Notes: generated by a model from the letters alone, not told the origin. 64,000 bases of DNA from Planctomycetota bacterium (GCA_016716265.1 JADJWQ010000002.1:333001-397000); one strand, 5' to 3'. Positions 44,036 to 54,299 are shown, counted from the stretch's first letter. Numbers and translations are program-made.

Positions 44036-44039
<4 letters not shown>
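43167..44039 (+). CDS. Half-length aldehyde dehydrogenase-like protein lacking the catalytic domain
   Basis: A 290-residue protein equivalent to the N-terminal, cofactor-binding half of an aldehyde dehydrogenase: KTYKLYVGGAFPRSESGRTY, then RDAYNRGQILYRLAEMLETR, and GVIGVVAPERPALLGLCALL, where the usual proline-tryptophan-asparagine is changed to PER. The catalytic Cys loop and the C-terminal oligomerisation domain are absent. The frame is open and the gene is coupled at both ends by ATGA overlaps, so this is a maintained short protein rather than a random truncation. It may partner the full-length dehydrogenase next door as a non-catalytic subunit. No function is proven. Confidence 0.85.
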
Positions 44040-45376
<1,337 letters not shown>

Positions 45377-45402
45377 ACGGCGCCCGCGTCGCGACGCGCG
45401 CG

Positions 45403-46098
45403 TCAGTGCGCCGCGATCTGCTCCTGCTCCTCGGGCGACTTCTGTCCGCTCCGGTGGAACATCACCATCTGCACGAGCTCTGCGAGCGAGCCGGCCTGCA
45501 TCTTCTGCATGACGTTGGCGCGGTGCACCTCGATCGTCTTGGGGCTCACGCCGAGCTCGGCGGCGATCGTCTTGTTGGCGCGGCCGGCGACGACCAGCTC
45601 CATCACCTGCGACTCGCGCGGCGTCAGGCTGGCGATGCGGTCACCGATCGCAGTCCGCTTCGCGCGCGTCTCGCGCAGGGTGGCGTCGCGGGCCACCGCG
45701 CGCTTGACGGTGTCGTGCAGCTCCTGGATGTCGAACGGCTTCTCGAGGAAGTCCATCGAGCCGAGCTTGAAGGCCTGCACCGCGGTCGACACCTCGGCCT
45801 TGCCGCTGATGAAGATGACCGGCAGCTCGATCTCTCGCTCCTGGAGCTGCTGGAGGATCTGCAGGCCGTTCAGGTCGGGGAGCTTGTAGTCGAGGACCAG
45901 GCAGCCGGGGACGTTGTCGTGGACGACCGACAGGAACGCGCGGGCGCTCGTGAAGGTCTGGATCTGCGCTTCGATCGGCGCGCACACCCGGCGCACCAGA
46001 TCGAGGATCGCGGCGTCGTCGTCGACGACGAAGATCGTGGGGCGCGTTCGCGGCGAAACGTGGGATTCGCCTCCACCGGGGCCGGACGGGTTGTTCAT
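45403..46098 (-). CDS. FixJ-type response regulator
   Basis: A 231-residue two-component regulator: an N-terminal receiver (TIFVVDDDAAILDLVRRVCA, phospho-acceptor Asp in CLVLDYKLPDLNGL, Thr/Ser in VIFISGKAEV, Lys in FLEKPFD) and a C-terminal LuxR-type helix-turn-helix (SLTPRESQVMELVVAGRANK, TIAAELGVSPKTIEVHRANV). The sequence style is FixJ/TtrR-like. No histidine kinase is adjacent, so its partner lies elsewhere. The ATG with AGGGA upstream is chosen over an in-frame ATG 45 nt earlier. It converges on the deoA end. Confidence 0.92.
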   Translation of the reverse strand: MNNPSGPGGGESHVSPRTRPTIFVVDDDAAILDLVRRVCAPIEAQIQTFTSARAFLSVVHDNVPGCLVLDYKLPDLNGLQILQQLQEREIELPVIFISGKAEVSTAVQAFKLGSMDFLEKPFDIQELHDTVKRAVARDATLRETRAKRTAIGDRIASLTPRESQVMELVVAGRANKTIAAELGVSPKTIEVHRANVMQKMQAGSLAELVQMVMFHRSGQKSPEEQEQIAAH

Positions 46099-46253
46099 TG
46101 GATTCCCTGTGGGTGGCTCGCGACCACCGCGGCGGCTCCGCATCCGGGCGTCGCCACGGCGGTCACGGGTGGACGGCCGGGCGGACGGAGCGGAGCGATC
46201 GCCGGATCACGGCCACGCCGAGCACCCGAGCCAGGGCGCATGCTAGGCAATCC

Positions 46254-46279
46254 GGGAGCGCCCCACCTCGGGTGCTTCC
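46254..46279 (-). terminator. Imperfect hairpin downstream of ispG
   Basis: GGGAGCGCCC (46254-46263) pairs 8 of 10 with GGGTGCTTCC (46270-46279) over a 6-nt loop, 68 nt beyond the ispG stop. There is no clear T tract. It could be a terminator or nothing. Confidence 0.25.
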
Positions 46280-46346
46280 CTAGGTAGTCCGTGGAAATCC
46301 GCCTGGAGTCGTGTCGGGGTCGACGGGATCGTTGCCCGGAACACCG

Positions 46347-47555
46347 TCACATCCCGGTGACGTAGTCCTCGATCAGTGCCTTGAACTCGGCGACCAGGCC
46401 GGGGCCTTCGAGGGTCTTCACGTATTCGCCGTCGACGTAGACCGGCGAGCGGGGTGCCTCGCCGGTCCCTGGCAGGCTGATGCCGATGTGCGCGGCCCGG
46501 CTCTCGCCGGGGCCGTTGACGACGCAGCCCATCACCGCCACCTGCAACGCCGCCGCCTGCGGCTTCGCGCGCTTCCACTCCGGCATGCGCGCCTGCAGGA
46601 AGCCCTCGATCTCCTGCGCGAGCTCCTGGAAGAACGTGCTCGTCGTGCGGCCACAGCCCGGGCAGGCGGTCACCTGCGGCAGGAACGGTCGGATGTCCAT
46701 CGCCTGCAGGATCTGCTGTGCGACGCGCACCTCCTCGGTGCGGGGCTCGCCGGGCCGCGGGGTCAGCGACACGCGGATGGTGTCGCCGATGCCCTCCTGC
46801 AGCAGCACGCCGATGCCGGCGGTCGACGCGACGATGCCCTTGACGCCCATGCCGGCCTCGGTCAGCCCGAGATGCAGCGCGTGGTCGGTCCGCGCGGCCA
46901 GCATGCGGTAGACGCGGATCAGCTCCTGCACGCGGCTGATCTTGCACGAGATGACGATGTGATCGGCGGGCAGTCCCAGCTCGACGGCGGCGGCCGCGGA
47001 GTCGAGCGCGGAACGGACCAGCGCCTCGTGCATCACGTCCTGCGCGGACTGCGGCGTGGCGGCGCGCGAGTTCTCGTCCATCAGCCGCGCGAGCAGCTCC
47101 TGGTCCAACGAGCCCGCATTGACGCCGATTCGCACCGGCTTGTCGTGGTCCTTCGCGACCTCGATCATCGTCGCGAAATTGGCATCGTGTTTCGCGCCCT
47201 TGCCGACGTTGCCGGGATTGATGCGGTACTTGTCGAGTGCCGCCGCGCAGTCGGGGAACTCGCGCAGCAGCACGTGCCCGTTGTAGTGGAAGTCGCCGAC
47301 CAGCGGCACGTCGTGGCCGCGGTCCTCGAGGCGGCGCCGGATCTCGGCGACCTGCGCGGCCGCCTCGCGGTTGTTGACGGTGATGCGGACGATCTCCGAG
47401 CCCGCGAGGAACAGCTCGGCGACCTGCGCGGCGGTCGCGGCCGCGTCGGCGGTGTCGGTGTTCGTCATCGACTGCACGACCACCGGGTGGCCGCCGCCGA
47501 CCGTCACGTTGCGGATGCTGACCGGGATCGTCCGGCGTCGCGCGGGCGTCGTCAT
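46347..47555 (-). CDS. ispG: 4-hydroxy-3-methylbut-2-enyl-diphosphate synthase (ispG/gcpE)
   Basis: A 402-residue iron-sulfur enzyme of the MEP isoprenoid pathway, converting methylerythritol cyclodiphosphate to hydroxymethylbutenyl diphosphate. Motifs: HPVVVQSMTNTDTADAAATA; EIVRITVNNREAA; PLVGDFHYNGHVLL; KYRINPGNVGKG; RIGVNAGSLD; HLGLTEAGMG; and the 4Fe-4S cysteines in TACPGCGRTTS and GCVVNGPGESRAAHIGIS. The length fits the two-domain bacterial type without the large insertion. The ATG lies 11 nt after a TAGCAT hexamer. It is monocistronic. Confidence 0.97.
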   Translation of the reverse strand: MTTPARRRTIPVSIRNVTVGGGHPVVVQSMTNTDTADAAATAAQVAELFLAGSEIVRITVNNREAAAQVAEIRRRLEDRGHDVPLVGDFHYNGHVLLREFPDCAAALDKYRINPGNVGKGAKHDANFATMIEVAKDHDKPVRIGVNAGSLDQELLARLMDENSRAATPQSAQDVMHEALVRSALDSAAAAVELGLPADHIVISCKISRVQELIRVYRMLAARTDHALHLGLTEAGMGVKGIVASTAGIGVLLQEGIGDTIRVSLTPRPGEPRTEEVRVAQQILQAMDIRPFLPQVTACPGCGRTTSTFFQELAQEIEGFLQARMPEWKRAKPQAAALQVAVMGCVVNGPGESRAAHIGISLPGTGEAPRSPVYVDGEYVKTLEGPGLVAEFKALIEDYVTGM

Positions 47556-47566
47556 GCGAGCCGCGC

Positions 47567-47572
47567 ATGCTA
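47567..47572 (-). promoter_or_regulatory. Candidate -10 hexamer TAGCAT for ispG
   Basis: Minus strand, 11 nt before the ATG at 47555. No ribosome-binding site is present, so a leaderless or near-leaderless transcript is suggested. Confidence 0.45.
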
Positions 47573-47695
47573 GGACGGCGCGCTGGGGGAGTCGAGGCTC
47601 CCGCGGCGAGGCTTCCGCCGTTGCGCTCGACCAGGGGCGACGAGGACACTGCGTCCGGGTGGCACCCACGGCGCCGCCCGCATCCCAGCACCCCC

Positions 47696-48196
47696 ATGGC
47701 CAAGATCACCTTCAAGGGCAGCCCCGTCGCTACGGTCGGAGAGCTGCCTGCACCGGGCGCGAAGGCGCCCGCGTTCCGTCTCGTCGCGACCGACCTGTCC
47801 GAGGTCACCAACGCCGACGTCGCCGGCAAGCGCGTCGTGCTGAACATCTTCCCGAGCGTCGACACCGCGGTCTGCGCGATGTCGGTGCGGCAGTTCAACC
47901 AGCGCGCGGCCGGCCTGCCCGGCACCGTCGTGCTGTGCGTGTCGAAGGACCTGCCGTTCGCGCACAAGCGCTTCTGCGGCGCGGAGGGCATCGAGAACGT
48001 GCGCAGCGTGAGCTCGTTCCGCGGCCCGGACTTCGGGCGGGACTACGGCGTGACGATGACCGATGGTCCGCTCGCCGGGTTGTTCGCGCGCGCGGTCGTC
48101 GTGCTCGACGGGCAGGGCAAGGTCGTGCACCGCCAGCTGGTGCCGGAGATCGCGCAGGAGCCCGACTACGACGCGGCGCTCGCCGCCGGCCGCTGA
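47696..48196 (+). CDS. tpx: Thiol peroxidase, atypical 2-Cys peroxiredoxin
   Basis: A 166-residue peroxiredoxin reducing hydrogen peroxide and alkyl hydroperoxides with thioredoxin. Family opening ITFKGSPVATVGELPAPGAK; peroxidatic Cys in NIFPSVDTAVCAMSVRQFNQ (about 61); resolving Cys in FAHKRFCGAEGIENV (about 95). These are the spacings of E. coli Tpx. It ends with VVVLDGQGKVVHRQLVPEI. The ATG matches the family start. It lies divergently from ispG, with about 140 nt between. Confidence 0.96.
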   Translation: MAKITFKGSPVATVGELPAPGAKAPAFRLVATDLSEVTNADVAGKRVVLNIFPSVDTAVCAMSVRQFNQRAAGLPGTVVLCVSKDLPFAHKRFCGAEGIENVRSVSSFRGPDFGRDYGVTMTDGPLAGLFARAVVVLDGQGKVVHRQLVPEIAQEPDYDAALAAGR

Positions 48197-48226
48197 GGCC
48201 GATCACCCGCCCGCACGCGCTGATCG

Positions 48227-49441
48227 ATGCCGCTGCTCGCCCGCCTGACCGAGCTGTTCGCCGAGCGGCGCGGCCGCGTGCTGGCGTTCTGCTGGCTCGG
48301 CTGGGTGTTCGACTTCTACGATCTGATCCTGTTCGCGTTCGTCAAGCGCGGCGTCGCGGCGGAGCTCGGGCTCGAGCTGACCACCGACATCGCCTGGATC
48401 GACGGTCTGAGCCTCGGTGCGACGGCGCTCGGCGGCGTGTTGTTCGGGCGGCTCGCCGACCGCTGCGGGCGCCGTCGCGCGCTGTCGTCGTCGATCCTGG
48501 TGTTCTCCGCGGGCACGTTCGCGACCGCGTTCGCGGATTCGTTCGAGACGTTGTGCGCCGCGCGGCTCGTCACCGGTGTCGGGGTCGGCGGCGAGTGGGG
48601 CGTCGGGCACGCGGTCGTCGCCGAGACCTACCCCGAGCGCCTGCGCAATCGTGCCGCCGCCGTCTTACAGGCCGGCAGCCCGGTCGCGATGGCGCTCGCC
48701 GCCGCGATCGGCTGCTTCGTCGCGCCGCACGTCGGCTGGCGCAGCGTGTTCCTGTGGTCGGCGCTGCCGGCGCTGCTCGTCGTGTTCGCGCGCGTGCTGA
48801 TGCCGGGGCCCGACACCGCCCCGGGCCGCGGCCAGCCGGCGAGGCTGCTCGACGTCTTCCGCGGCGGGCGCCTGCGTCCGAGCCTCGCGCTGCTGGGCGT
48901 CCTCGCGCTGCACATGACCGGGTTCTGGTGCACCTACGCCTGGCTCCCGGCGATCCTGCTGCGCGAGCATCCGGCGTGGTTCGTCGGCGTGTTCCAGATC
49001 TCGATCAATGCCGTGCACGTCGTCGCGGACGTGGCGTTCGGTCTGCTCGCCGATCGCTTCGGCAGGCGGCGGACGTTCGTCGCGTTCTGCCTGCTGTTCG
49101 CGGTCGGGCTCGCCGCGATCGCGCTCGGCTTCCGGTCGCTGCGCAGCGACGTCGTGCTGTTCGGCGTCGTGCTCGGTGCGGTCGGGCTCGGGGCGGGCAC
49201 CTGGTCGTGCTTCGGCGTGCTGTTCGCCGAGAACTACCCGGCGGCGATCCGGGCGACCGCGGCGTCGGGGTTCTACAACGTGTCGCGTGGCGTGCAGCTC
49301 GTGACGCAGCCGCTGATGGGGCAGCTGATGGCCTGGACCGGCAGCTACGCTTCCGCGCTGTGGGTCGGCGCCGCGGCGAGCATTGGTTCCACGCTGCTCA
49401 TCGGTGCTGTGCGCACCGAGCCGACGCGCGCGGCGGCGTGA
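48227..49441 (+). CDS. MFS transporter, acid/sialate-type symporter-like
   Basis: A 404-residue polytopic permease with about 12 helices. WLGWVFDFYDLILFAF in helix 1 (Asp-rich, typical of the aromatic-acid/sialate H+ symporter branch), the loop motif GRLADRCGRRRALS (about 77-90), VGVGGEWGVGHAVVAETYPE in helices 4-5 and a repeat of the loop motif in the second half (GLLADRFGRRRTFV) support an importer for an organic acid or acidic sugar. The substrate is not determinable. It starts 30 nt after tpx. Confidence 0.85.
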   Translation: MPLLARLTELFAERRGRVLAFCWLGWVFDFYDLILFAFVKRGVAAELGLELTTDIAWIDGLSLGATALGGVLFGRLADRCGRRRALSSSILVFSAGTFATAFADSFETLCAARLVTGVGVGGEWGVGHAVVAETYPERLRNRAAAVLQAGSPVAMALAAAIGCFVAPHVGWRSVFLWSALPALLVVFARVLMPGPDTAPGRGQPARLLDVFRGGRLRPSLALLGVLALHMTGFWCTYAWLPAILLREHPAWFVGVFQISINAVHVVADVAFGLLADRFGRRRTFVAFCLLFAVGLAAIALGFRSLRSDVVLFGVVLGAVGLGAGTWSCFGVLFAENYPAAIRATAASGFYNVSRGVQLVTQPLMGQLMAWTGSYASALWVGAAASIGSTLLIGAVRTEPTRAAA

Positions 49442-49537
49442 GCCGCCGCGTCCCGGCAGGGCCCGCCCGCGGCCCGCGCGGATCTGCGCTCTCCGCTCGC
49501 AATCGCCAGGGAGAACGGCTATTCCCGGGGCGCTCCC

Positions 49538-50686
49538 ATGGTGCCTCGTCCGCCCCCCGTCGCCTCGCACTCCACGGCACGGACGCTCCGGCAAACGCTG
49601 GCTGCGTTCGGCGTCCTGTACATGTTCCTCGTCGGCATCGGCGCCATGGGCGCTGCCTTCAAGGGACTCGGCAACGACTTCTCGTCGGATCTGCTGGGGA
49701 CCGGCACGGCGAGCGGTCCGCTGATCTCGCTGTTCGTCGGCATCCTGGCGACGACGATCGTGCAGAGCTCGTCGACGACGACGTCCATCGTGGTCGGTCT
49801 GGTCGCGGCGGACACGCTGCCGTTCGACTCGGCGATCTACATGGTGATGGGCGCGAACGTCGGCACGACGGTCACCAACACGATCGTGTCGCTCGGGCAC
49901 ATCACGCGCTCCGAGGAGTACCGCCGGGCCTTCGCTGCCGCGACGGTGCACGACTTCTTCAACATCATCACGCTGCTGATCCTGTTCCCGCTCGAGGTGA
50001 CGACGGGCTTCCTGACCGAGGTGGCGGACGTCGCGACCGACGCCTTCAAAGGGGTCGGCGGATTGCACCTCGCCAACCCGATCAAGTTCCTGACCGGCCC
50101 GGCCATCGACCTGCTCGAGCGGGTGACCTTCGAAAGCGCGACGGCCTTGGCGATCCTCGGGGTCGTGCTGACGTTCGCGGGGCTGTTCCTGCTCGTCCGG
50201 GTCCTGAAGAGCCTGCTGGTGAAGCGACTCGAGAACCTGTTCGACCGCACCGTGTTCCGGACCTCCTGGATCGCGCTGCTGTTCGGGCTGGTGCTGACCG
50301 TGATCGTGCAGAGCAGCTCGATCACGACGTCGCTGATCGTCCCGCTGTGCGGCGCGGGGGTGCTCACCATCCGGCAGGCGTTCCCGTATACGATGGGCGC
50401 CAACATCGGCACCACGTGCACGGCGGTGCTCGCATCGCTGGCAGCGTTCGCGGCCATCGCGCCCGGCGAGGATGCGGCCCGGGCCGAGGCCGGTCTGCGG
50501 CTCGCGTTCCATCACGTGAGCTTCAACGTGCTGGGGGTCGCGTTCCTGTGGTTCGTCCGCGAGCTGCCGATCGGGATCGCGGAGAGGTTCGCGGCACTTG
50601 CAGTTCGGAACCGCGTGCTGCCGATCATCTACATCGTCTTCACGTTCTACTTGCTGCCGTTCCTGGTCGTGTGGCTCGGTCGGTAG
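49538..50686 (+). CDS. Na+/phosphate cotransporter (NptA/PNaS type)
   Basis: A 382-residue membrane protein importing or exporting phosphate with sodium. It contains the family's two inverted QSSS repeats: LATTIVQSSSTTTSIVVGLV (about 70-89) and LTVIVQSSSITTSLIVPLCG (about 253-272), each followed by GANVGTT or GANIGTT. About eight hydrophobic segments are present. The phosphate-regulatory (PhoU) tail found in some relatives is not fused; instead a PhoU-like gene follows 12 nt later. The ATG lacks a ribosome-binding site. Confidence 0.93.
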   Translation: MVPRPPPVASHSTARTLRQTLAAFGVLYMFLVGIGAMGAAFKGLGNDFSSDLLGTGTASGPLISLFVGILATTIVQSSSTTTSIVVGLVAADTLPFDSAIYMVMGANVGTTVTNTIVSLGHITRSEEYRRAFAAATVHDFFNIITLLILFPLEVTTGFLTEVADVATDAFKGVGGLHLANPIKFLTGPAIDLLERVTFESATALAILGVVLTFAGLFLLVRVLKSLLVKRLENLFDRTVFRTSWIALLFGLVLTVIVQSSSITTSLIVPLCGAGVLTIRQAFPYTMGANIGTTCTAVLASLAAFAAIAPGEDAARAEAGLRLAFHHVSFNVLGVAFLWFVRELPIGIAERFAALAVRNRVLPIIYIVFTFYLLPFLVVWLGR

Positions 50687-50698
50687 TCGGAGGCATCC

Positions 50699-51367
50699 AT
50701 GTCCGTGTTTCGCGAGATCCTGAACCTGCTGCGTCGCGACGACCTGATGTCCCAGGCGCTGCGCGACTGCTGCGAGATGCTCGACCTGTGCCAGCCGATG
50801 GTGCGCCGCGCGGTCGATTCGCTCCGCAACGCGGACACCGCGTACGCCCACGACGACATCCACAAGCTCGACAAGAAGCTGAACGCGTTCGAGCGCGACG
50901 TGCGGCGCAAGGTCGTGACGCACCTCGCGCTCGGCAATACGGCCGACACCTCGTCGGGGCTCGCGCTGGTGTCGATCGTCGTCGACATCGAGCGCATCGG
51001 CGACTACTCGAAGAACATCGTCGACCTCGCCGCGGCGCACCCGCTGCGGCTGCAGGTCGGCGAGCACGAAGCCGAGTTCGGCCCGATCGAGCAGGCCGCG
51101 CTCGAGCTGTTCGATCGGGCCAGCGCCGCGTTCAAGGCCGGCGACGCCAACGTCGCGCGCGAGATCATGCGCAGCCACAAGACCGACGTGTCGAAGCGGT
51201 GGCGGGCGATCGAGGAGCGGCTCGTGGCGGGCAACACGACACTCGGGGTCGCCGATGGCGTGACGCTGGCCCTGTACGGCCGCTTCCTGAAGCGGATCAG
51301 CGCGCACAGCAGGAACCTGGTGTCGTCGATCGTCAATCCAGTCGAGCGGATCGGCTACTCGGAGTGA
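50699..51367 (+). CDS. PhoU-like protein
   Basis: A 222-residue all-helical protein with two PhoU-type three-helix bundles. Landmarks: LRNADTAYAHDDIHKLDKKL, NAFERDVRRKVVTHLALG and VSIVVDIERIGDYSKNIVDL; the last is the conserved DxxRxxD/E metal region of PhoU. GGAGG 6 nt before the ATG gives a strong start. It lies 12 nt after the Na/phosphate cotransporter, whose activity it probably regulates. This replaces the fused arrangement of some NptA/YjbB proteins. Confidence 0.92.
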   Translation: MSVFREILNLLRRDDLMSQALRDCCEMLDLCQPMVRRAVDSLRNADTAYAHDDIHKLDKKLNAFERDVRRKVVTHLALGNTADTSSGLALVSIVVDIERIGDYSKNIVDLAAAHPLRLQVGEHEAEFGPIEQAALELFDRASAAFKAGDANVAREIMRSHKTDVSKRWRAIEERLVAGNTTLGVADGVTLALYGRFLKRISAHSRNLVSSIVNPVERIGYSE

Positions 51368-51432
51368 GATCCGCGGCCGCGCGGCCGCCGGCGTCACGGG
51401 AGTCGAGGGTCGCTCGGGCGTGCGATGCGCGG

Positions 51433-51438
51433 TAGGGT
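51433..51438 (+). promoter_or_regulatory. Candidate leaderless promoter -10 hexamer TAGGGT
   Basis: TAGGGT lies 8 nt before the ATG at 51447. There is no Shine-Dalgarno site. Confidence 0.45.
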
Positions 51439-51446
51439 CCGTCGCC

Positions 51447-54266
51447 ATGCCGCGCCCGAAGCAGACGACCGATCGACCCGACCGGGACTCGCGCCCGCGC
51501 CCGTCCCGCTGCGCGCAGCGAGGGCGCGGTGCTTTCCGCGGCGCGCTGCTGGCGATGGCGTGCGTCGCGCCGCTCGCCGGTCAGGGCGATGCGCTCGAGC
51601 TGCCGCGCACCGGGCAGCGCTTCGCGGCACAGGGAGCGACGGGGCCAGCGCAGGTGCTGGTCGTCCACCGCGGTGGCCGGCCGACCTGGATCCGCCTCGC
51701 AGGTGCGGTCGATGCCGACGGTGCGGTCCCGCTGACGGCCGACCGCTGGCTTCCGCTCGGCTCGCTGACCTCGCTCGTCGTCGACGCGGCGCTCGACGCG
51801 GCCGAGGCCGACGGGCTCGCCCGCGACGCGACGCTCGCGGCGACGGTGCCCGAGCTCGTCGCCGGCCGCGATGCGGCGTTCGGTGCGCTCACGTGGCGCG
51901 AGCTGCAGCAGCCCGGCAGGACGCCGGGCCCGCTCTACGAGCGCTGGCTCGCGGCCGGCGAGGCGCCGCGGTCGCTCGACGCCGTGCTCGACGCGCATCT
52001 GTTCGTCCATCCCCGAGGTGGCTCGCGCAGCGGCGATCTCGCCGCGGCCCTGCTGCAGCGCGGGCTCGAGTTGCGGGCCGGCGTCGACTGGGCGGCGCTG
52101 GTGGAGGGGCCGGTCGCGGAGCGGCTCGGCGGTCTGCGGCTGCGCGCCCGGCGCCCGGCGGCGGCGCCACCGCTCGCGGTGTGGTGGAGCGAGGAGTCGC
52201 TGCGCGGTCGATGGTCCGACCGCGAGGTCGCCGCGGGGTGCTCGGCCCAGATCCGCGCAGGGGATCTCGCGAGACTCGCGGAGGCCCTCGCGGTGGGGCC
52301 GTTCGCGTCGTTCGGCGGCAACGAGTACGACCCCGCGGCGCAGGCCGCGGCGTTCGGCGAGACGATCGACGGGGAGCCCGGAACCGCTCTGCGGTCGCGC
52401 TGGGGCGAGATCGGCGGAGTGGACGTCCTGGTGCGCCGCTACCGGGTCGAGCCGCCGTTGGTGGTGCTCGGCTGGTCGGCGTGCGCCGGATCGCAGGGCG
52501 CGCACGAGCTCGCGGACGCCGCATTCGCGGAGCTCGCCGTGCGGCACCCGGATCTGCACCCGGATCGGTCGCTGGCGCTCGGCGGTGGCTACGGGGGTCG
52601 GGCCTTCGGCCGCGAGCCTCCGGCGCTCGCACCCGGCCTGCGCGGGCAGTGGCGGACGGCGGTGCCGCAGCTCGACGGCACCGCGGTGGCATGCGTGCTG
52701 CAGGTGAACGGCGAGGACCCCGGCGCCGTGGACCTCGCGTGGGGTGGCGATCGGCTCGCTGCTCTCGGCACGGGGCGGGACCGGCAGCTGCAGGTCGACG
52801 GCCACGACGGCGAACGGAAGCTCGTCACGCTCGCGCTGGAGCTCGGGCCGCGCGGGCTGCACGGCGTCGCGACCACCAGCCCCGACGGCCGCTCGAGCCT
52901 GCCGTGGCGTGTCCGCTTCGAGCGGGTGTCCGAGCCGGTCGACTGGACGCCGAGCTTGCGCGGCGCGCTCGCGCGGCTCGATCTGCACTCGCTGTTGACG
53001 GCGGACGGTGAGTCGACGCCGGCGACCGGGCGGTTGCTCGCGGTGGCGCGGGGCGGCGAGTCGGCGATCGTCGCGGTCGGGCCGGCCGATCCGGCGCGGG
53101 GCGAACCGGCGCTGGCGGGCGACGACCCGCTGCCGCTCGGCGGCCTGTCGATGATCGCGGCCGGCGTCGGTCTGCTCGAGCTCGCCGAGCGCGGTCGCGT
53201 CGCGCTCGGCGAGCCGATCGCGCAGTACTGGCCGGCCGACGAGTCGTTCGCGGACGCATTGCGTGGGCTCGATTGGCACGACCTGCTCATGCCGGGGTCG
53301 CTGGGCGCAGGCTACTTCCGCCGGATCGACGACGAGTCCGAGCGGCGGCCGCTCCATCGCGTGCTACAGGCGCACGCGTTCGTGCGCCCGGAGTGGCTGG
53401 CGGGCGATCCACGCGACGAGCTCGGCGTCGCGATGCTGCAGGGGACGTTCATCCGTGCGGGCATCGTGCCGGACTGGGCCGCGTTCGTCGCCGGCGACCT
53501 CGACGGCTGGCTCGGCACGGGGCTGCGGGTCGTCACGACCCGCCAGGAGGCGGCGGCGTCGCCGCTGCGTTGCGTCGGTGGCGACGGCGTGGCGCACGCC
53601 GCGTGGCTCGGCGAGGTCGAGGCTGCGGCGTGCGTCTGGGGCAGCGCGGCGGATGCGCTCGTGCTCGGGCGCGCCGTGCTCCGGCATGGTGGGGAGAGCT
53701 GGCCGGGCGGCGTGTGGGAGTCCGCCGAGCGCTGGCCTCGGTTGCGCTGGCTGCGCTTCAGCGACGACTCCGGCGACGCCGTGCGGCAGCTCACTGTCGT
53801 GCCGGCATTGGAGCTGGTCATCTTCGCGTTCGGCAATGGCGGTGGGGCCGACGCCGGGCTGCTCGCCACCGCGGAGCGACGCATCCTGGCGGCGTTCGAG
53901 CCGCCGGGCCCCGTGCAATCCTGGTTCACCGCCGACGAGTTCGAGGGCCCGGCGGGCTTCGACGGGACCTGGGCCGGGGTCGTCGTCGCCGGCGAGCGCG
54001 GTGCGCGGGAGCTGTCGATCGAGCTCGCCGGCGACCCGGGCAGCGCCACGCTGCGGCTCGACGGTCGCGAGCTGACCGCCGAGCTGAGCTTCCCCAGCGA
54101 CGACGTGGCGCGGATCCGCGCCGCGACCGGCGACGGCGACGAGGTGCTGCTGTTCGCGTTGCGCCGGCGCTGGTTCGGTACGCAGCTGCGCGGGGTGGTC
54201 TGGTCGCTGCAGCAAGGTCGCAGCGCGCTGCCGTCGCCGTTGACCCTCGCTCGGGCGGCCCGCTGA
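51447..54266 (+). CDS. Large secreted protein with two degenerate beta-lactamase-like halves
   Basis: A 939-residue exported protein (leader GALLAMACVAPLAGQGDA after an Arg-rich N-terminus). Two halves follow the layout of class C-type serine hydrolases. Half 1 has LPLGSLTSLVVDAALDAAEA and FGALTWRELQQPGRTPGPLY (about 90-160). Half 2 has LPLGGLSMIAAGVGLLELAE, LGEPIAQYWPADESF and LRGLDWHDLLMPGSLGAGYF (about 565-625). In intact relatives these positions read Ser-x-x-Lys followed by a lid helix. Here both lysines are gone, so neither half should be catalytic. A C-terminal beta-rich domain (about 840-939) is shared with some such hydrolases. A binding or structural role is inferred. The family itself is not recognised. 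Confidence 0.7.
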   Translation: MPRPKQTTDRPDRDSRPRPSRCAQRGRGAFRGALLAMACVAPLAGQGDALELPRTGQRFAAQGATGPAQVLVVHRGGRPTWIRLAGAVDADGAVPLTADRWLPLGSLTSLVVDAALDAAEADGLARDATLAATVPELVAGRDAAFGALTWRELQQPGRTPGPLYERWLAAGEAPRSLDAVLDAHLFVHPRGGSRSGDLAAALLQRGLELRAGVDWAALVEGPVAERLGGLRLRARRPAAAPPLAVWWSEESLRGRWSDREVAAGCSAQIRAGDLARLAEALAVGPFASFGGNEYDPAAQAAAFGETIDGEPGTALRSRWGEIGGVDVLVRRYRVEPPLVVLGWSACAGSQGAHELADAAFAELAVRHPDLHPDRSLALGGGYGGRAFGREPPALAPGLRGQWRTAVPQLDGTAVACVLQVNGEDPGAVDLAWGGDRLAALGTGRDRQLQVDGHDGERKLVTLALELGPRGLHGVATTSPDGRSSLPWRVRFERVSEPVDWTPSLRGALARLDLHSLLTADGESTPATGRLLAVARGGESAIVAVGPADPARGEPALAGDDPLPLGGLSMIAAGVGLLELAERGRVALGEPIAQYWPADESFADALRGLDWHDLLMPGSLGAGYFRRIDDESERRPLHRVLQAHAFVRPEWLAGDPRDELGVAMLQGTFIRAGIVPDWAAFVAGDLDGWLGTGLRVVTTRQEAAASPLRCVGGDGVAHAAWLGEVEAAACVWGSAADALVLGRAVLRHGGESWPGGVWESAERWPRLRWLRFSDDSGDAVRQLTVVPALELVIFAFGNGGGADAGLLATAERRILAAFEPPGPVQSWFTADEFEGPAGFDGTWAGVVVAGERGARELSIELAGDPGSATLRLDGRELTAELSFPSDDVARIRAATGDGDEVLLFALRRRWFGTQLRGVVWSLQQGRSALPSPLTLARAAR

Positions 54267-54280
54267 CCCGCACCTGATGT

Positions 54281-54299
54281 AAAAATCGTACGCGGTACG
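54281..54299 (-). terminator. Short hairpin followed by T run after the SGNH-like gene
   Basis: Read on the minus strand, CGTAC-CGC-GTACG (5-bp stem, 3-nt loop) is followed by ATTTTT, directly after the stop at 54309-54311. It resembles a small intrinsic terminator and coincides with repeat copy B. Confidence 0.45.

Noticed and set aside
48665..51448. Minus-strand open frame of about 927 codons opposite the transporter and PhoU genes
   Set aside because: Composition is Arg/Asp/His/Gln-rich without motifs, while the plus strand encodes recognisable families over the whole span.
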